From CAUTUX01 sp963545485 (lineage in GTDB: Bacteria > Bacillota > Clostridia > Christensenellales > CAG-917), in contig CAUUJG010000002.1 in assembly GCA_963545485.1 (NCBI GenBank), positions 39,784 to 103,783 of the forward strand: DNA of 64,000 bases, given 5' to 3'. The notes beneath the pieces were generated by a model. That model was not told where the DNA came from, made no database searches, and worked only from the letters and a program-made list of their open reading frames with translations. A program made the position numbers and the translations under genes. This document shows positions 1 through 15,000 of this stretch, one piece after another (positions within the stretch are counted from its first letter, which is position 1; every line of letters starts with the position of its first letter).

Positions 1-3000
1 GGCTGTCCATGTGAATCGTAAACTATTGAATACATCTGCTTGCCAAGCTGATTTTTTGCAACTTCACCGAATGTATATGATGATCCGCTCTTGAATTTTA
101 CTGATACTAATGAAGGCAATTTATTATTAAATGCCTTTGAGCTTTCATTTACATCCAATGAGATATCTCTTTCCTTAAATTTAGTGCCTGACTGATATAC
201 TTCTTTCACATCTTCAAGTGCAAAATCATCATTAATATATACAGGTATTGCAGCAACTACACTATTAAGAGCATATCCATATACATATCCCACAAGAACT
301 CTACCATTTTCAGTTGTTTTCTTAGGTGTAAAGTCTATTGATGATGCATCCCATACTATTCTTGTACCTCTTCCATTTGAATATTCCGCACTTGGATTAC
401 CTATTGTAGAATTGTGATCCTTATCTGTATATTCCAAATCAGCATACTGTGGTAAAGTTGCCGGATTTGAAAGTTCTGAATCCCTTAAGTGTACATTCGT
501 GCTTGTTCCGGTCATATTTTCTCCCGAATACATTACTGCACTTCTTGTTGCAGGATCAGTTACCACAATTTCCTTAGGGATATTTCCACTTATAAGCCTA
601 TTAATCTTTTCAGATTCATGGAACCCAATCATTGGCTTGCTGTAATGTGATTGAGTATCAAGAGATTCATTAATTTTTACATTTCTATCCAACATTGAAT
701 CTGGAGTTATACGCATTATCATATAATTCCATGCATCATTCCTGTTTGTTGTCTGCTGATTAGGATTATTAAATATATTATAATGTCTTGGGCTATTAGG
801 ATTCTTATTATATTTATATTCCATACTGCCATCTTCTCTATCACAGTTGACAGTCAGTTCCATAGCTTGTAACCCTGGATATAATTTTTTATCACTACCC
901 ATATTGTATTTGCCTAAATCTGGATTCATATCCAAATATAATTTCAATTTAGGATCAAATCCTGAGTTTCCACCATTTTCATAATCTGCGAATGGTAAAG
1001 GCAAGAATCCTGAAATAAATGCTGCCAAATTCATCAATGCATGCCATCCTGTAGAAAGTGTCATCATTGTTCCATAATTTCCTGCTAATTTCGCCGCACA
1101 AGCTGTTACAAATGTTTCCATTAATCTTGTAATTGATGGAGCTATAGGTTTCCAAAAATCAACAAGGTCTCTTGTGCTCGCTCCAGAAACAACTTTTTCA
1201 TCAAATTCACGCAACACTTGTGTTACCTGATTCTTACCGGAATAACTCAAATGATTGTTACTTGTCTTTGCATATCCACTTCGATCTATTCCATTTATTT
1301 TGCTTCCACTATTAATTACTTTCCAATCTACAAAATAATAGTAGTTTAATGGATCCTTATCTATTTCTTCTCTTACAATTCCCAATATTATTGTTGTCAA
1401 CATCATAACCAACTGATTATATGCATCCCTATCAAGTGTAGCTTCAAGAGTCATTCTTGCACTATTGCCTTGCCCTGCTCCTTGAACTTTTCCACTACTT
1501 AAATTCGGAGTATAACCATCATCACTGAATAAATTTAATCTAATTTTCTTAATTAAATTATTCAAATTTGGGGTATATGTATATTTTCTTGTAGCATCAC
1601 CTGCCAATTCAGACATTGATGGTGTTGTATATGGATGTCCATTCTTTTCTGCTGTTGACCATCCAGATTTAATTTTATTTGTTGCATTTGTAGGATAGGC
1701 AAATAATTCATCATCTCCATCATTAGGTTTTGCTATCTGCAACTTAGGTTGTCCATTTTCTCCAGCTACTGCTATAACATTCAACGGTTTTGTTATGAAA
1801 CTTAATCCACTTAATCCACCGCTCAATATTCGTACATTAGTAAGGTAAATATCATTTCCAGTAATTGCTACATCAAGATTATAAGGACTACCTGATGTTC
1901 CAAAATTATTCTGCTGAACTGGCGATTTTGAATTGACTCTTATTCTCAATCTACTAATGTTACTACCAGAAACTATATTATATGTTCCAAGCTCCATTTT
2001 CTCTCTGACTACCTTCATTGTCGCAAATGTTATTACATCTGCAGCTAAATGTGTCCATTGGAAGGTGCTCGTTCCTGAATTGTATGTTGCAAGAGATCTC
2101 TTCTCTAATGCAACTGTCATTGCAGAATTTATATTATCCAGTACATTTTGTATCAATGATGTTAAGCCTGCTGTTTTTGAGAATGTTAGACCTGCATAAC
2201 CAGCCTTTACGCTCTTTGCTAATTCTTTTGCATCAAGCAATCTTTCATTTACTTTTATTCCTATATCCTCTGCTACCATATAGATTTTTGTGCCGTTATT
2301 ATCCAAGTCAGACTTAATATCTATCTTATTTATTCCCTTATCATTATATTCAGCATTAAATTCTATACCGCTGAATGGTGGTAAGGTAAATGGTAGATTT
2401 ATGTTTGCAAGATCAAGTACAAAATCAACTATTGACTTAGAAAGTCGTACTCCGACTTTATTCTTTGACAATAAAATATCTATTGCAAGGGCTCCATGAT
2501 TTTTAAATACTTTGCCAGCTGTTGTAACCATTCTTGATTGTTTTGCACCAAGCAATCCGGCAATACCCTGGAATTTAATCTTGCCAAGACCGAGTCCGCT
2601 TGCATCTATATATACCGCATCGGAGAATATTCTAAGATCTGTATTTGATAGATCATTTTCATAACATACATAATACTGATTTGCATATGCTCCGGTTCCC
2701 TTCTTTAACTTTGATGAACCAAGATATGTAAGTTTGATTAGCTGACGATTAAATGGCTGTCCCATCGAAACCGTTAACTGTATATCTGAATAAAGAATTC
2801 CACTTAAACCATTCTGAATGATTGCAGGCAAGTTAAGATCAGCTTTTAACTGCATATTAAGATTTACTGCCTGTTTATCTGAAAGTATATTTAAATCAAA
2901 TGCTTTAAATTTGTAATACTTATTAGCCTCAAATGCTAATCCTGTAGTCCAAGCAACTTCTTTCCACTTGTTATACTCATTTTCATCTTTAACAAATATC

Positions 3001-6000
3001 TTCGTATTTCTTAATTGTTCAAATTCTGATTCTGAATTAATCAATTCGAAAGTACCAAACATATTTTTGCCGGCAACAATCTGTTTTACAAGATCTGTAA
3101 GCCACTTTGCAAATGAATCGGCATATGCTGGATCCCCCGGTTTAACTCCACTTAAATTCAATTTTACTGAAGTATTCATCTTCAAAGACAATGTACTTAT
3201 ATCAAGTTTTTTATCTTCTATTTGTGCAACATTCAATACTGTCTTATATCTTCTCTTATACAGTTTTGTAAAGTTTGCAGCTACATCTTCGGCTGTCTTT
3301 GCTCTCAACATCCCGTTTGTATCTTTTCCATCTGTTGCATCATTGAAGTTTGATACCTCTTCAAGTAAGTCGGTATCTCCATTTCCTACAAACTCTTTTT
3401 CACTATCTGCATAATCTTTATTCGCAGAAAATTCTTTAGTTTCAACACCAAACTTAATCGATTCAGTCAATTTCAACTGTATTTTTCCACCAAGCTGAGT
3501 CTGTCCACTGCTATTTATACCAGTTCCTTTGAATAAAATGCTTCCTAAATCCGGAATATAATTTTCAGCTGCTGGTTTTCCTCTCAACTGCATCATCTTG
3601 CGATACAGCGTATTAATAACCATCGCATTTAACTGCATTATTGCAGTCTGCGGTTTAACCAACATCATAAGATATGGATAATCAAACTGTGCTCCCGAAT
3701 TAAATGGATTTGCCATGAATTCAAATACCGAAGATGTTGTTGTCATTGAATTAATCTTATTAAGCACATTGCCCAATTTTTCATTAAGCATTTTTGTTAA
3801 TCCAATATTCGTTATTCCAAATTTTGCTTCGCTTCCGAAGAATCTAGTACCATCTATAAATAGTGAATCATTGTAGTAGTATGCTTTAAATATTTCTTTT
3901 AAAACTCCTCCATTTTCATGATCATATTTACTAAATACAAATTTGAGCTGTGTATTCGCAAAATTTCTAAAGTCTATATATCCAAATACTTTTAGATTTG
4001 CATACTGTTTATCTTCGTATCCCAGATTTTCTTGTATTCTGAGTTTTAATTTATTTGCAACTGTTGCATTTGGTGCCAATATTTCAAGAACTCTATCAAG
4101 AACAGCCCCAAAATCAACTTCATTTTCTCCTGCCTTATTTTTTCCAACAAATGCAAAGTCCAAACTCGTATTTATTCTCAATTTCTGATCTGTCAGTTCT
4201 TTATATTCCGCAGGATTAATTGCAGGAGATGTAAATGTTTTGTTAGTTTCAAGTTTCAAATTTCCAGTTTCAACTAGTACTCTCGCTTCACCTAATTTCA
4301 AATATTTACCGTTTGTATCCTCTACAAAATTTCCACTATTATCAAGTTTATATTTCTTACCAACCCATGTCTTATTAGGATATGCATACTCTATTAATGC
4401 ATATTCTTTATTTGAAACCATTACATATTGTCCAGCTGCATTTGCATATGAATATGTTCCATCAGGATTCTTATTAAATGTTCCATTTGCAGTAGCCCAT
4501 GCTGTTCCACCAAAGTGTGTTTCTGCCTTTTTGTCTTTATATTCATCAAGTGTTAAATAATATTCATTACCAACTTCAAGTCCTATTCTAAGATTGCCTT
4601 TAGGTCTGTATCCGTTAAGACTTAAATTAACAGCACTATTTGTTTCATCATATGTCTCTTTTAACTTAGGTAAATATCCTAAAATTCTGTTTGTTTCAGG
4701 GTTATCTGTGAGCTCTGGAGCAAATTTCTTTACAAGTGCTGTAATGATCTCAGGATTAAAGCCTAATGAAAGCAAATCATTATTAAGTAGCACTTTACCA
4801 ACCAACATATTTAAGATTTCAACGAGCTTTGCAGACAAAATTCCTTTATTTTCTTCATCATTTTCAATATCTCTCTTTCCTGATGTTGTATTTGCAAATG
4901 TTCTTCTTTGCAACATCTTTTTCAAATCAAATGAAAGTTTGATTTTTTGAGCAAGGAAATTACCTGTCTTACCAAGATCAATATTACTGAAATCTAGATA
5001 TGCATTTAATTTACCATCTTTAATTTCTACAAAAACTGACAAATGTACTGTCTTTTCTGTCTCAGATGTAATCTTATGTTTAATAGTTATATCTAACTGA
5101 ACTTTTGTTCCTTCAAGTTTATCTATCAATTCAGTTTTTGTCGTTAAATTCTTTACATTTGCCCATATCTTAGGCTGTACTTTAATATCAAAATTAACTT
5201 TTTCTGCTTGATTTTCATCTTTATTCAGTCCCGCTATAAGTGCCATCAAATATTTCTGAGTCGCTGTATTTACAAAGTCGGACATCTGTTTTGTCCAGTT
5301 TACAACTCCTTCCATTGATGCTGTAAGACTTATATTTGTGCTCAACTCAACTGAATTAAGTTCAATCTTCTTTAATAAATCTTTAAAATCAAATGTCTTC
5401 TTAGTTATGTCATCGACAATTTGATTAAGATCAACAGTCATTACTGTCTTGTATGCAAGGAAGTCAGAAACCATCTTGTATACTTTCTTTGTGCCACTCT
5501 TAATTTCAGCGATACTTGGATCAAGTCTATCCCATTCATTGCCTGCTGTATCTTTATATATCTTACCTTGATAACCAGCTAGTGCTGACTTGGACAACCT
5601 TTGATATCCTAAATCTGTAGCTACAAAGAACTGATCTTTTGAACGCTTAAATTCAAGTCTATCTTTAATATCTTTATATTTTGAACTTGCAAGATTATAT
5701 TTGTGACCAAACAATTCATAATCTTTACCATTTTCTTTCAAAATATAAATGTTTTCATCATCATAATATCCAGGAACTGCACTTGGTAACATTTCTTTAT
5801 ATTCCGTTGACTGTCCAGATTCATTTGCATCTCTCTCAAAATCACCTGTACCTGGAGTTCTCAAATATGGTTTCTTCCAATCAATTTTATCTGTCTTAAA
5901 GTTACCATTTTCCTTATGTGTAAAGTTAGCATAATAGAATGTATACTCACCTGCTTTCTTAGGATCATAATTTGCATCATCAAGTCCTTTTAATCTGTTT

Positions 6001-9000
6001 TCTTCAAGTGTATTCTCGCTTGCCTCAAGTGTAGAATATGAAACCAACGATGATGTTTCACGATTACCATTCAAACCTTCAATTCTGAATGCAATATCAA
6101 CCAATGCTTTCGTTCCGTCTTCATTAAATAACAGCATTCCTGCAATCATTGAATATGGCAATGATGTTCCCTTTGCATATAATTTGAAATTAGGGAATAT
6201 CTTCGTTATCTTTGAAGCATTTTCCATAGCTGCAGTCATTATTGTTTTAAGAATTCCTACTGTAATGTCAACCGAAACCGAATTCTTCAAAATTGACAAA
6301 TACATCGCTTTTTTCAATGCATCTGCCCCAGGCAATATTGGATCTGCCGTTGTCTGAGCCGCTTTCTTACCATTTAACTTAAGTAGCTGTTCAGTAATTA
6401 TCTTTCCTACGACTTCTTCAACAGATGAATTTTTTAATTTAACTGCAAATTTACCTTCTTTACCAAGTATCCACGATAAATCAAGATATAATCCTGCATC
6501 GCCTGTCTGGCTATCTCTATTGTAATAAAGTCCAAAAATATGGAGCAATGAACCATCTGCTAGTGTTCCATGGTCATTTTTATCATTTCTTCTTCTCCAT
6601 ACATCCAAAGCTAAATCAATATCATGAATGGTTATTTCTAGTTTTGGTTGCACATGCATTTCAAATGAAAGATTAATCTTAACTTCAAATAAGATTTCTC
6701 CAGTAAAATGTTTAGCAACTTCCAATTTACTCTTAAGATTCCCTAGCAGTGCTCCCAATACTTTTCCAAGTGCCTCTGATTCTCCTGCTGGATTAACCAC
6801 TACATAATCACCATCATTATCTTGGATATACACACCCGCTTCATTTCTATATCTATTTGAAACATCAATATTTGAAATGCTGAATGAAGGATCCATCGCC
6901 TTTTTCATCTGCACATATTCTGTTATGTGTAAATAAGCGTTATTTAAGAATACTCCACCTCTTAATACTGTTGAAATATTAAATATTTCGTCTCCACGGA
7001 TGTAATCTACATTAACTTTTTCGTATCTTGTAAATTTAGTTTTATCAAGTCCTGCTGGTGCCGTATATGTTGCATATGGAACATATTTATTTTGTTCAAC
7101 ATCATAAACATATCCTTCTGTACTACTTGCAGGATATTTCTTAACAACATATGATTCCTTAGCAGCACTATATGGTGAATCAACAGGGTCAGCATTCATT
7201 ATCAAATTACCATTCTTTGCTATTTGATGAATCTTTCTCAACTCATCTTTTGTATAAATATTTGAACTGGATAACCTTATCTTTTTAGTTCCACCAAGTA
7301 TACTTAAATATACATTGTCTTCATTCTTATCAAATATTTTTTCCCAATCAGCCATTGTAATTCCATCAAACTTTGTAAATGAACCGTCGGCTGACTTTTT
7401 ATACAATTCAGATGTATCAAGTTTATGATATGCCTCTTCTGTAGGAATCTGCTGTAAAGCACCTTTATTTTCACGATAGAATACAAGACTTGGATTTACT
7501 ATATATTTATCAATATCAAATGAACCATCTACCTTACTATACTTCCTCTTGAATCCTTCTATTGTTTCCTTTTCATATCCATAAACCAGTTTTTCAATAT
7601 ATCTATTATGTTCTAACTGTGTATCTGGTGTAACATTTTTAAAATCAATCTGATTTGCCTTAAATTCAGGTACATTAAGATTAATTGTTGCACTATAATC
7701 CCAAATATATAATTTTGTTGTAAATATTGGCTTCTTAACATCTGTATTTACGCCTATATGCAATTCTGTATCAAATATCGGATAGACATAATTTCCACTT
7801 GTTGATTCAGTTATTGCTCCAGTAGTAGGATTATATGCATGTGTTGCCGTTTCTCCACTTCCAGGTAGCAATAAATCTGTGTTTGTAAATGTATATACTG
7901 AATCTTCTCCATTTACAGCAATGTAACTATTTCTTTCTTGTTCGGATGCAAACTTACTATATGTGCCATCAAGATTCTTCTTATACCATCCTCTCCTATC
8001 CTTTATTACTGTATGTAATCTATATGTCCTCTTTGTTCCTGACAACATTCTTGTTCTAGCTCTTAACCTTTCCTCTTCAGTAGCTTTCGATGAATGAACC
8101 AAATAGTCTTGCCCAATACCATTTAAGTTGCCAATATTGCTTGTTAGCTCATATTTCCCGTTATATTCTACATTGTCATAATTGTGATCGTTATTTCCAT
8201 CAACATACAAATAACCATCTACTCTATTAATACTGTATAGTTTTCCACCACTGTTTAAATATTCTGTAAGTTCATTTGATGACAAATTATCTGTTAAGAA
8301 ATATTGACCATCTTTAACATAATATGAGCCATAAATATCTTCAATTACTTTAAATCTATTAATTGACTTACTTATTTCATCATCACTAGAATCAGCTTCT
8401 TTCTTAAACTGATAATTGATCAGTTCGGTGTTCATTTGTGCATATGATGTATTCTTAAATTTATGTGTAAATTGAACAGGTTCTTTATTCTTAGCAATCA
8501 GCTTTAATATCTGGTTAATGTAATCCGGAGTTATCATCATTCTAATGTATGATGATGTCATTCTTATACCCTTTAAGAATGCCGTTATTACCGATGCTAT
8601 CTCATCATTAAGGAATGGGAATTTCAGATTTAATTTTGCCAATGAAATATCAGCTGTTGTCTGTGCTCCGTTATTTTTGCCCTTCATTAAGTCTTTTGCA
8701 AGTAAAATCAAGTCTTCCATTGCTATGGATAAGCTCTTTACATTCATATAACTTAAATCTATTTTTACTGATCCGCCTATTTTCTTAAATTCGCCATATT
8801 CATTTGGATACCAGTTAAATGGATCATAGCTATATTTATCTACTGTATCGTCATATCCAACTGATGATACATATTTACCATTTTTATATATATATGAACC
8901 ATGTCCGTTTTTAAAATAATGACTGTATCTATATTTTGGAGCTACATATTCAGTCTTGCTAGGGTCTTTTTCATCTGCCGTTAACTCTTTATATTGATCA

Positions 9001-12000
9001 GGTTCAACATAAATTCCAGCCATCTTGTGCTGATCAGCATAATATTTCTTTCCACCAGCTTCTTGAACATTTCCATTTACATACAATTCCATTTTCGCAT
9101 TAACGAAATTTAATAACTCAGCAACTTGCAAATCTTTTTTGTCAATCAAATCTTTTATTAATTTGATTGCATCAAATATCTTAAACTGTCTTGAGAAAAA
9201 GTCGATTTCTGCATTAGGTGCTAGGTGTTTTCTTAAATAGTTAACCATTGCAGCCAACTTAATTTCACCTTCAATTCTTAATTCTACTTTATACTGTAAA
9301 TCTTCTCCCTCACCGTTTCTTATTAATGCTTCTATCTTTTGAATATCATCACCTGATAAGAAATGAGCTAATAAATCCTTTAGATCAATGATGTCTGCTT
9401 TCCTTATCAATGTTGTTATATCTATAGTATCTTTAAAACGAAGTGTCTTCATTTCTTCAATGTCCACATAACCTTTCAATGTTTCGTTCGACAATGAATA
9501 ATTTTGTCCATCCGTAAAGTACATCTGAGCGTCCATGAATGAAATAGATATTTTAAGCTTTGTATCATAAGGATTTGCTGCCAAATTCGTTGTCTTTGAA
9601 ACCTTATAAATATCACCTGCTGTTGCTAATACATCTGTCTCTCTGTTATATCTATACCTAGATTCTACAAATTCGCCTATTTTAATCTTTCTGAATGATC
9701 TTGTTCTTAAATCAAATACAATATTTCCATTATCATTTTGGACATACTTTTGTACTTCATAATTTGAAGAGCCTGTCTTTATTATTTCTCTCTTTTCATA
9801 TCTCTCTAAGGTGCTTTCTTCGTCCCTTGATAGCATTCTGAATACACCATTTTCTTTAACATATCTTCCATTGCTCTTTGAGACAAAATCAAAATATGTT
9901 AGTTCTTTATTTTCTTCTACTGTTGAAAGATCACTTACCTTATTAAATCTCTCTCCTTTAATTCCAAAGTTAATATCAAGCCCGAAATTCAATGTATCTC
10001 TTATATTAAAATTAAACTGTAAACTTCTATCGACCTGTTCATTAATCAAGTATCTTAATGTCTTTCCAGGTGCCAATTCAACTTTGTCTAATAACCAATC
10101 AATCAGTATTTTTGTTACAATTGTCGTTACTCTTCGCTTATCGAACAGTACACTTGCACCTACATCACTTTCATCACCAGCTGTTGTGTATGCTCCAGCA
10201 TTTTTATTAATAAGATTCTTGAAATCTATTTTTTCACCCTTCTTAATAGTCTCAATAATATCTTTTACAAGATTATGCATTGATAATGAAGATACACTTA
10301 CTTTTGGTAATCCAAAGTAACTTAAATCCATATATAATACATCATTTACAAAATAGAATCCGAGCCATTTGTTTGGCAATCCAACTTCACTGACCTGCTT
10401 TAACTCAAAATTAATTTCAGAATTAGCATAGTTCTTTAAATCGAACATCGCCTTTATATCTGCCCTCAAATGTGCTGATGAATATCCTTTAGCCGTTGCA
10501 GGTGTTTCCAAAGTCACACCCGTAAGCTCTCCTACTATATGGCTTATTATCTTACCAAAATCCATAACACCTTCTGTTACGGACATTTCAAAATCAAATG
10601 TTGTTGAGAATGAAATCCTTGTATCCGTATAATCTCTTAATGGAACATCTGAATTTACATTCTTCTTACTCTTTCCTTCCTTTACATACTTTGGCAATAA
10701 TTCTTCTTTTGCTCCAAAATTGATGCCAAGTCCTGTAACTTTCCCTGAGAACTTCGCTTTGCCGAGCTTTAATTCAACTCCCATTGCGACTCTATCAAAG
10801 CTTCTATATCTATTGGTATATTTGAAATACTCACCATCTTTATTCAATATATAGCCAAGATATCTGTCATAATATTTATCTATCTTGTAATATTTACTAC
10901 CGTATTTAACATATCTTTCACCTTCACGATCAGCTGCTGTTTTAAATTCTGTTGATGAAATCTTTTCATATATCTGATGTTGTTCAAGATCAACATATTC
11001 TATAACACCGTTGATTGTTGTCTTCGCATACCTACCTGACTTATTCTCATTCCACTCTACATTATTATATTTTTTGTATCTTCCTTCTTCTGGAACGATA
11101 TATCGATAATATGTCCTACCAACTGCATAAACTGGTATATATAATCCATCCGTTTCATTACTTTGTACAAAATTGACCTTATATCTACCTGCAGAGCTTC
11201 CATCTTTATTAAATACATAATATGTTGTTGATCCTACAGTCTTCTTTTCATAAACAAATTTATCTTTATTCGCAGAATGAGCAGGATTTGTATCATCATA
11301 CAACTCTTCATTTGTTGCTTTATGTCTATTCTTCGCCGGTACTATTTCATTTAATTCTTCTTTCTTATTTACTATCTCTGAAACTTTTTTATACACTACT
11401 TCGCCGAAATCCATACCGAAATTTAATTCCATTTCATCAAACACATTCTCAAGACTTCCGATTTGTGGTGCAAATGTCGCCAACAACAATTTAATAATTG
11501 ATTTTGTCAATACAAGCTGCAATGATTCATTTGAAAGAACAAATTCAAGGAAAGAATCTCTTACATCAGTGCTACCACTTGTAGTTTTCATCTTCTTTAA
11601 AGTTTCTTTAAGTCCTTCAATAAGTTTTTTACCTTTTTCAATAAGATTTGGAATACTCTTCATAATCTTGTCGAAGTTAGGAATATATGTATATGTTGTC
11701 ACATTGTCAAAGATGTCTACGCCATCAAAATATACTTTATTATTTGCAACATATATTCCACCACGTACTTTAGGTACTTGAAGTTTTGTTCCATCCGGAT
11801 TTAACCTTCCATCAGGATCATCACCATATACAACTCTGCCATTCGCAACTTCAACAATTTCAACTCCGAGTTCAAGCTGTTCCCAATTTGTATTATTAAT
11901 AAATTTATTAAAATCATTCGCAAATAACGATTTGAAATCAAATACAGAAATATCAAAGTTTCCTCTAAATCTAATGCCTAATCCATCTTCAAATGTACTC

Positions 12001-15000
12001 CTCGCCTGTATTTCAAAAATCATATTTCTGAATGTGTCCGCAAGAATTCCACCCATGGAACTTGTATTATATTTCTTTGTATCTAAATTCTCTATTCTTC
12101 CTATAGCTGTTGCAGAGAATGAAACAAACTGATTTTCGAATGTTACTTGATCTTTTTTCTTGAACAACTGTGTGCCATATGCTAATTCATCTTCTTGTAA
12201 TGCATATTTCTGTTCAGTTGATGATGGATTATGTTCAAATTCAAATGTATCCTTATTTCTAATATATTCACCATCACTATTTGGTATATATTTTGTAACT
12301 ATATTTTTTCCACCAGTTTTCTTTACACTAAACTTGGAATAGAGTTTAACTTTATCTTTTTCTTCTTTTTTCTCATTTTCTTTCTTAAGAGCGGCAACTT
12401 CATCTCTAGTTAAAGCTTTATAAGCTTTTAATGTTGTGTTGTATATATGATTTCCACTCTGATCCTCTTCAAAATAGTAGTACTCAACAGGATTTAACGA
12501 TGTGCCTTCCATTTCTTCAACTTTTGCAGTTGGCGTTCCAATAACATCATTTGATGTGTTTTTTCCACTTAATGTCGCATATCTTATTCCTATTCCAAGA
12601 TGTGAACCTTGTAAAACAGCTAAATGCTGATCAGGATTTGAACCAGTAATTGAATTCATCTCTTCTGTCGATAATTCTTCATAAGTAAATGAATATCTAT
12701 GCTTTTTATCAACACTCTTCAACTTATCTGATGATGCTGCCTTATAGTCTCCAGAATTTTTATCATATAAGAATCCACCATGATCATCTTGCTCAAACTT
12801 AATCTTGTAGAATTTACCTCCCATGTATATGACATGAATTCTCTTATATCTGTCAGATTGTTTCGTTTCAGAAATCTTATCACTTAAAATCTTGTTAAAT
12901 TCACCACTTATAACTCTATCTGTACCATCTTTATGTGGTATAAATTTGTATAAATATTGAGATTTATTATCTTTATCAGACTCACTATATTTAACAAACA
13001 TGTAATGCATTACATCACTATTAACTTCAACAAATCTCTGTTTCGTCATCTTAGTTACTATATCCAAAACATTGTTTATATATGAATCTATTGATGTATG
13101 ATCATTCATTTCACTATCGCTTAATATATGATCTACATTCTGACTATTCATGTTAATATCGCTTGTCGCTCCTACACTCAATTGCTGACCATACTTAATG
13201 CCATTTTGTTCTTTAGTCTCAATTCTAAATGTGATTTTTGACGAATTTCCATTCTCTTCTGTTGGGAATTGGACAAATAATCCGGATTTTTCATCATTTA
13301 ATGACAAATTATTTAACGAAGAAGCGTCATTGTCAGTTATGAGTTCAAATATTGATCTTATTGCTCTTGACTGCAACAAAACATCAAAGTGAGTCATATT
13401 TGTTCCACTGGTCAAACTTCTTAGAACAACACCTTTAATAATAGAATCAACAACCTCAAGTATCTTACCTATTTTTTCAAGCTTATTTGTCTCAACTGCC
13501 GGCTTATTTTCAGATATAGATTCAGCTGTATTTGTTCCATATTTGCCACCTTGTTCTGTATTTGATTTAACATTTCCAGCAACCAATGCACTTCTTATAT
13601 CGGATTTTTCATTAAAGATTCCAAATCCCTTTGCAAAATCATATAAATCAAGTTTAATATTTGTACCAATTATATCTTTAACTTTGAGGAATATTTGTCC
13701 TTTTATCAGATAAAGACCTATTTTCTTTTCATGAGGTGTTCCTTTCCCTAAAAGAAGTTCAGCACCAAGTTCAACTGAATTTACCAATGAATCCACATCA
13801 AGACGGATATCTTCTATTCTCTTTTCTCCTCTAAGTACTTCATAAATTCCTAATGCTTCGGCATTTATTCTTCCTTTAAGCGTTAAATAATATGTATCAG
13901 TAAACTCATCATTAACTGCATTTTGTAAAGCTATTCTATTTAATAAGTTCAGTAATGATATTTTTCTTTCATTTGCCTTGCCCTTATTCAAAGGTATCTC
14001 TATTTTTTCAAGTTTTTCTCTTATCTTTGACATCTTAAGTAAAGTGTCAATTATTCCATTCAAATTCAATGGAACTCTTACCCATCTACCGTTATCATTT
14101 TGTGTAAATGAACCATCTAATTCATTTTTATCAAATCTATTACTATATGCATATTTTTCAATTGGATCTGGATCTCCCACCGCCGGTCTCTCTATATACT
14201 TATATGTTGAAACTACATCATATGTGATTTCCATTGTTAAATTGAATGTCATTATGCCAGTCTTCTGATATGTATAGAATCCTGATTTCCCCTCTTTAAG
14301 CTTCATGAATTTCCCATTCAAATCTGCTTTATATCTTGTATTGCTTTCATCTAATGTATATGTATATCTATCTGTACTTTCAAAATCCTGCTTATCCAAT
14401 TCACCCGATACCGCTGCATCTGGTAACTTATCATATTCATCATTAGAAATACTTACATATCTTTCAGCTTCACTAACTATATTTGATACTTTTGTATTTT
14501 TTTCTGTTGAAATTGTTGGATTCTTAATTGTAAATTTCATTGAACCAATCTTGCTTGTAAATCCAGCATTTACTGTCCAAGTTTCAAAATTAGCATCTGC
14601 AAACAATTTGAAATCTTGGTTAGGCATCTTATCTAATAAATCCTTTATATTTGACTGTTTTGTAAGAAGACCAACTAATGCTAAAACAACTTTCTGTGTA
14701 ACACTAATACCTATAGCATTTTTAAATACATCCATGCTTACAGTGATATCTGAGCCAGTTGTCTGTGCTAATTTGTTCTGTACCTTATCAAATAAATTAT
14801 TCAATTCATTAATGAGCAATGTTGAAAATTTTGTATTTTCAATCACATATCTCTGTCTATTAGGTTTTTCAGCCTTTTTACCAAATATACCTTTATCAAC
14901 CATCAATTTATTGCCTTTCAAATATAGTCTCGCAATAAATTCTTTAGTATTTTTATCATAAATCTCACAATATATTTCAGTCTTTGATGGATCTTTTAAA

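Noticed and set aside
7007..7486. Two short minus-strand frames inside the giant gene
   Set aside because: They are in a different phase from the giant frame, which is open and coding-like at the same place, so they are shadows.
14305..14961. Open frame of 218 codons on the plus strand inside the giant lipoprotein gene
   Set aside because: It is the antisense shadow of a coding strand with strong codon bias; its translation is rich in Ser, Phe, Leu and Asn without domain, Shine-Dalgarno or promoter. The same holds for 9811-10320, 16534-17028 and other plus-strand frames in 1-20500.
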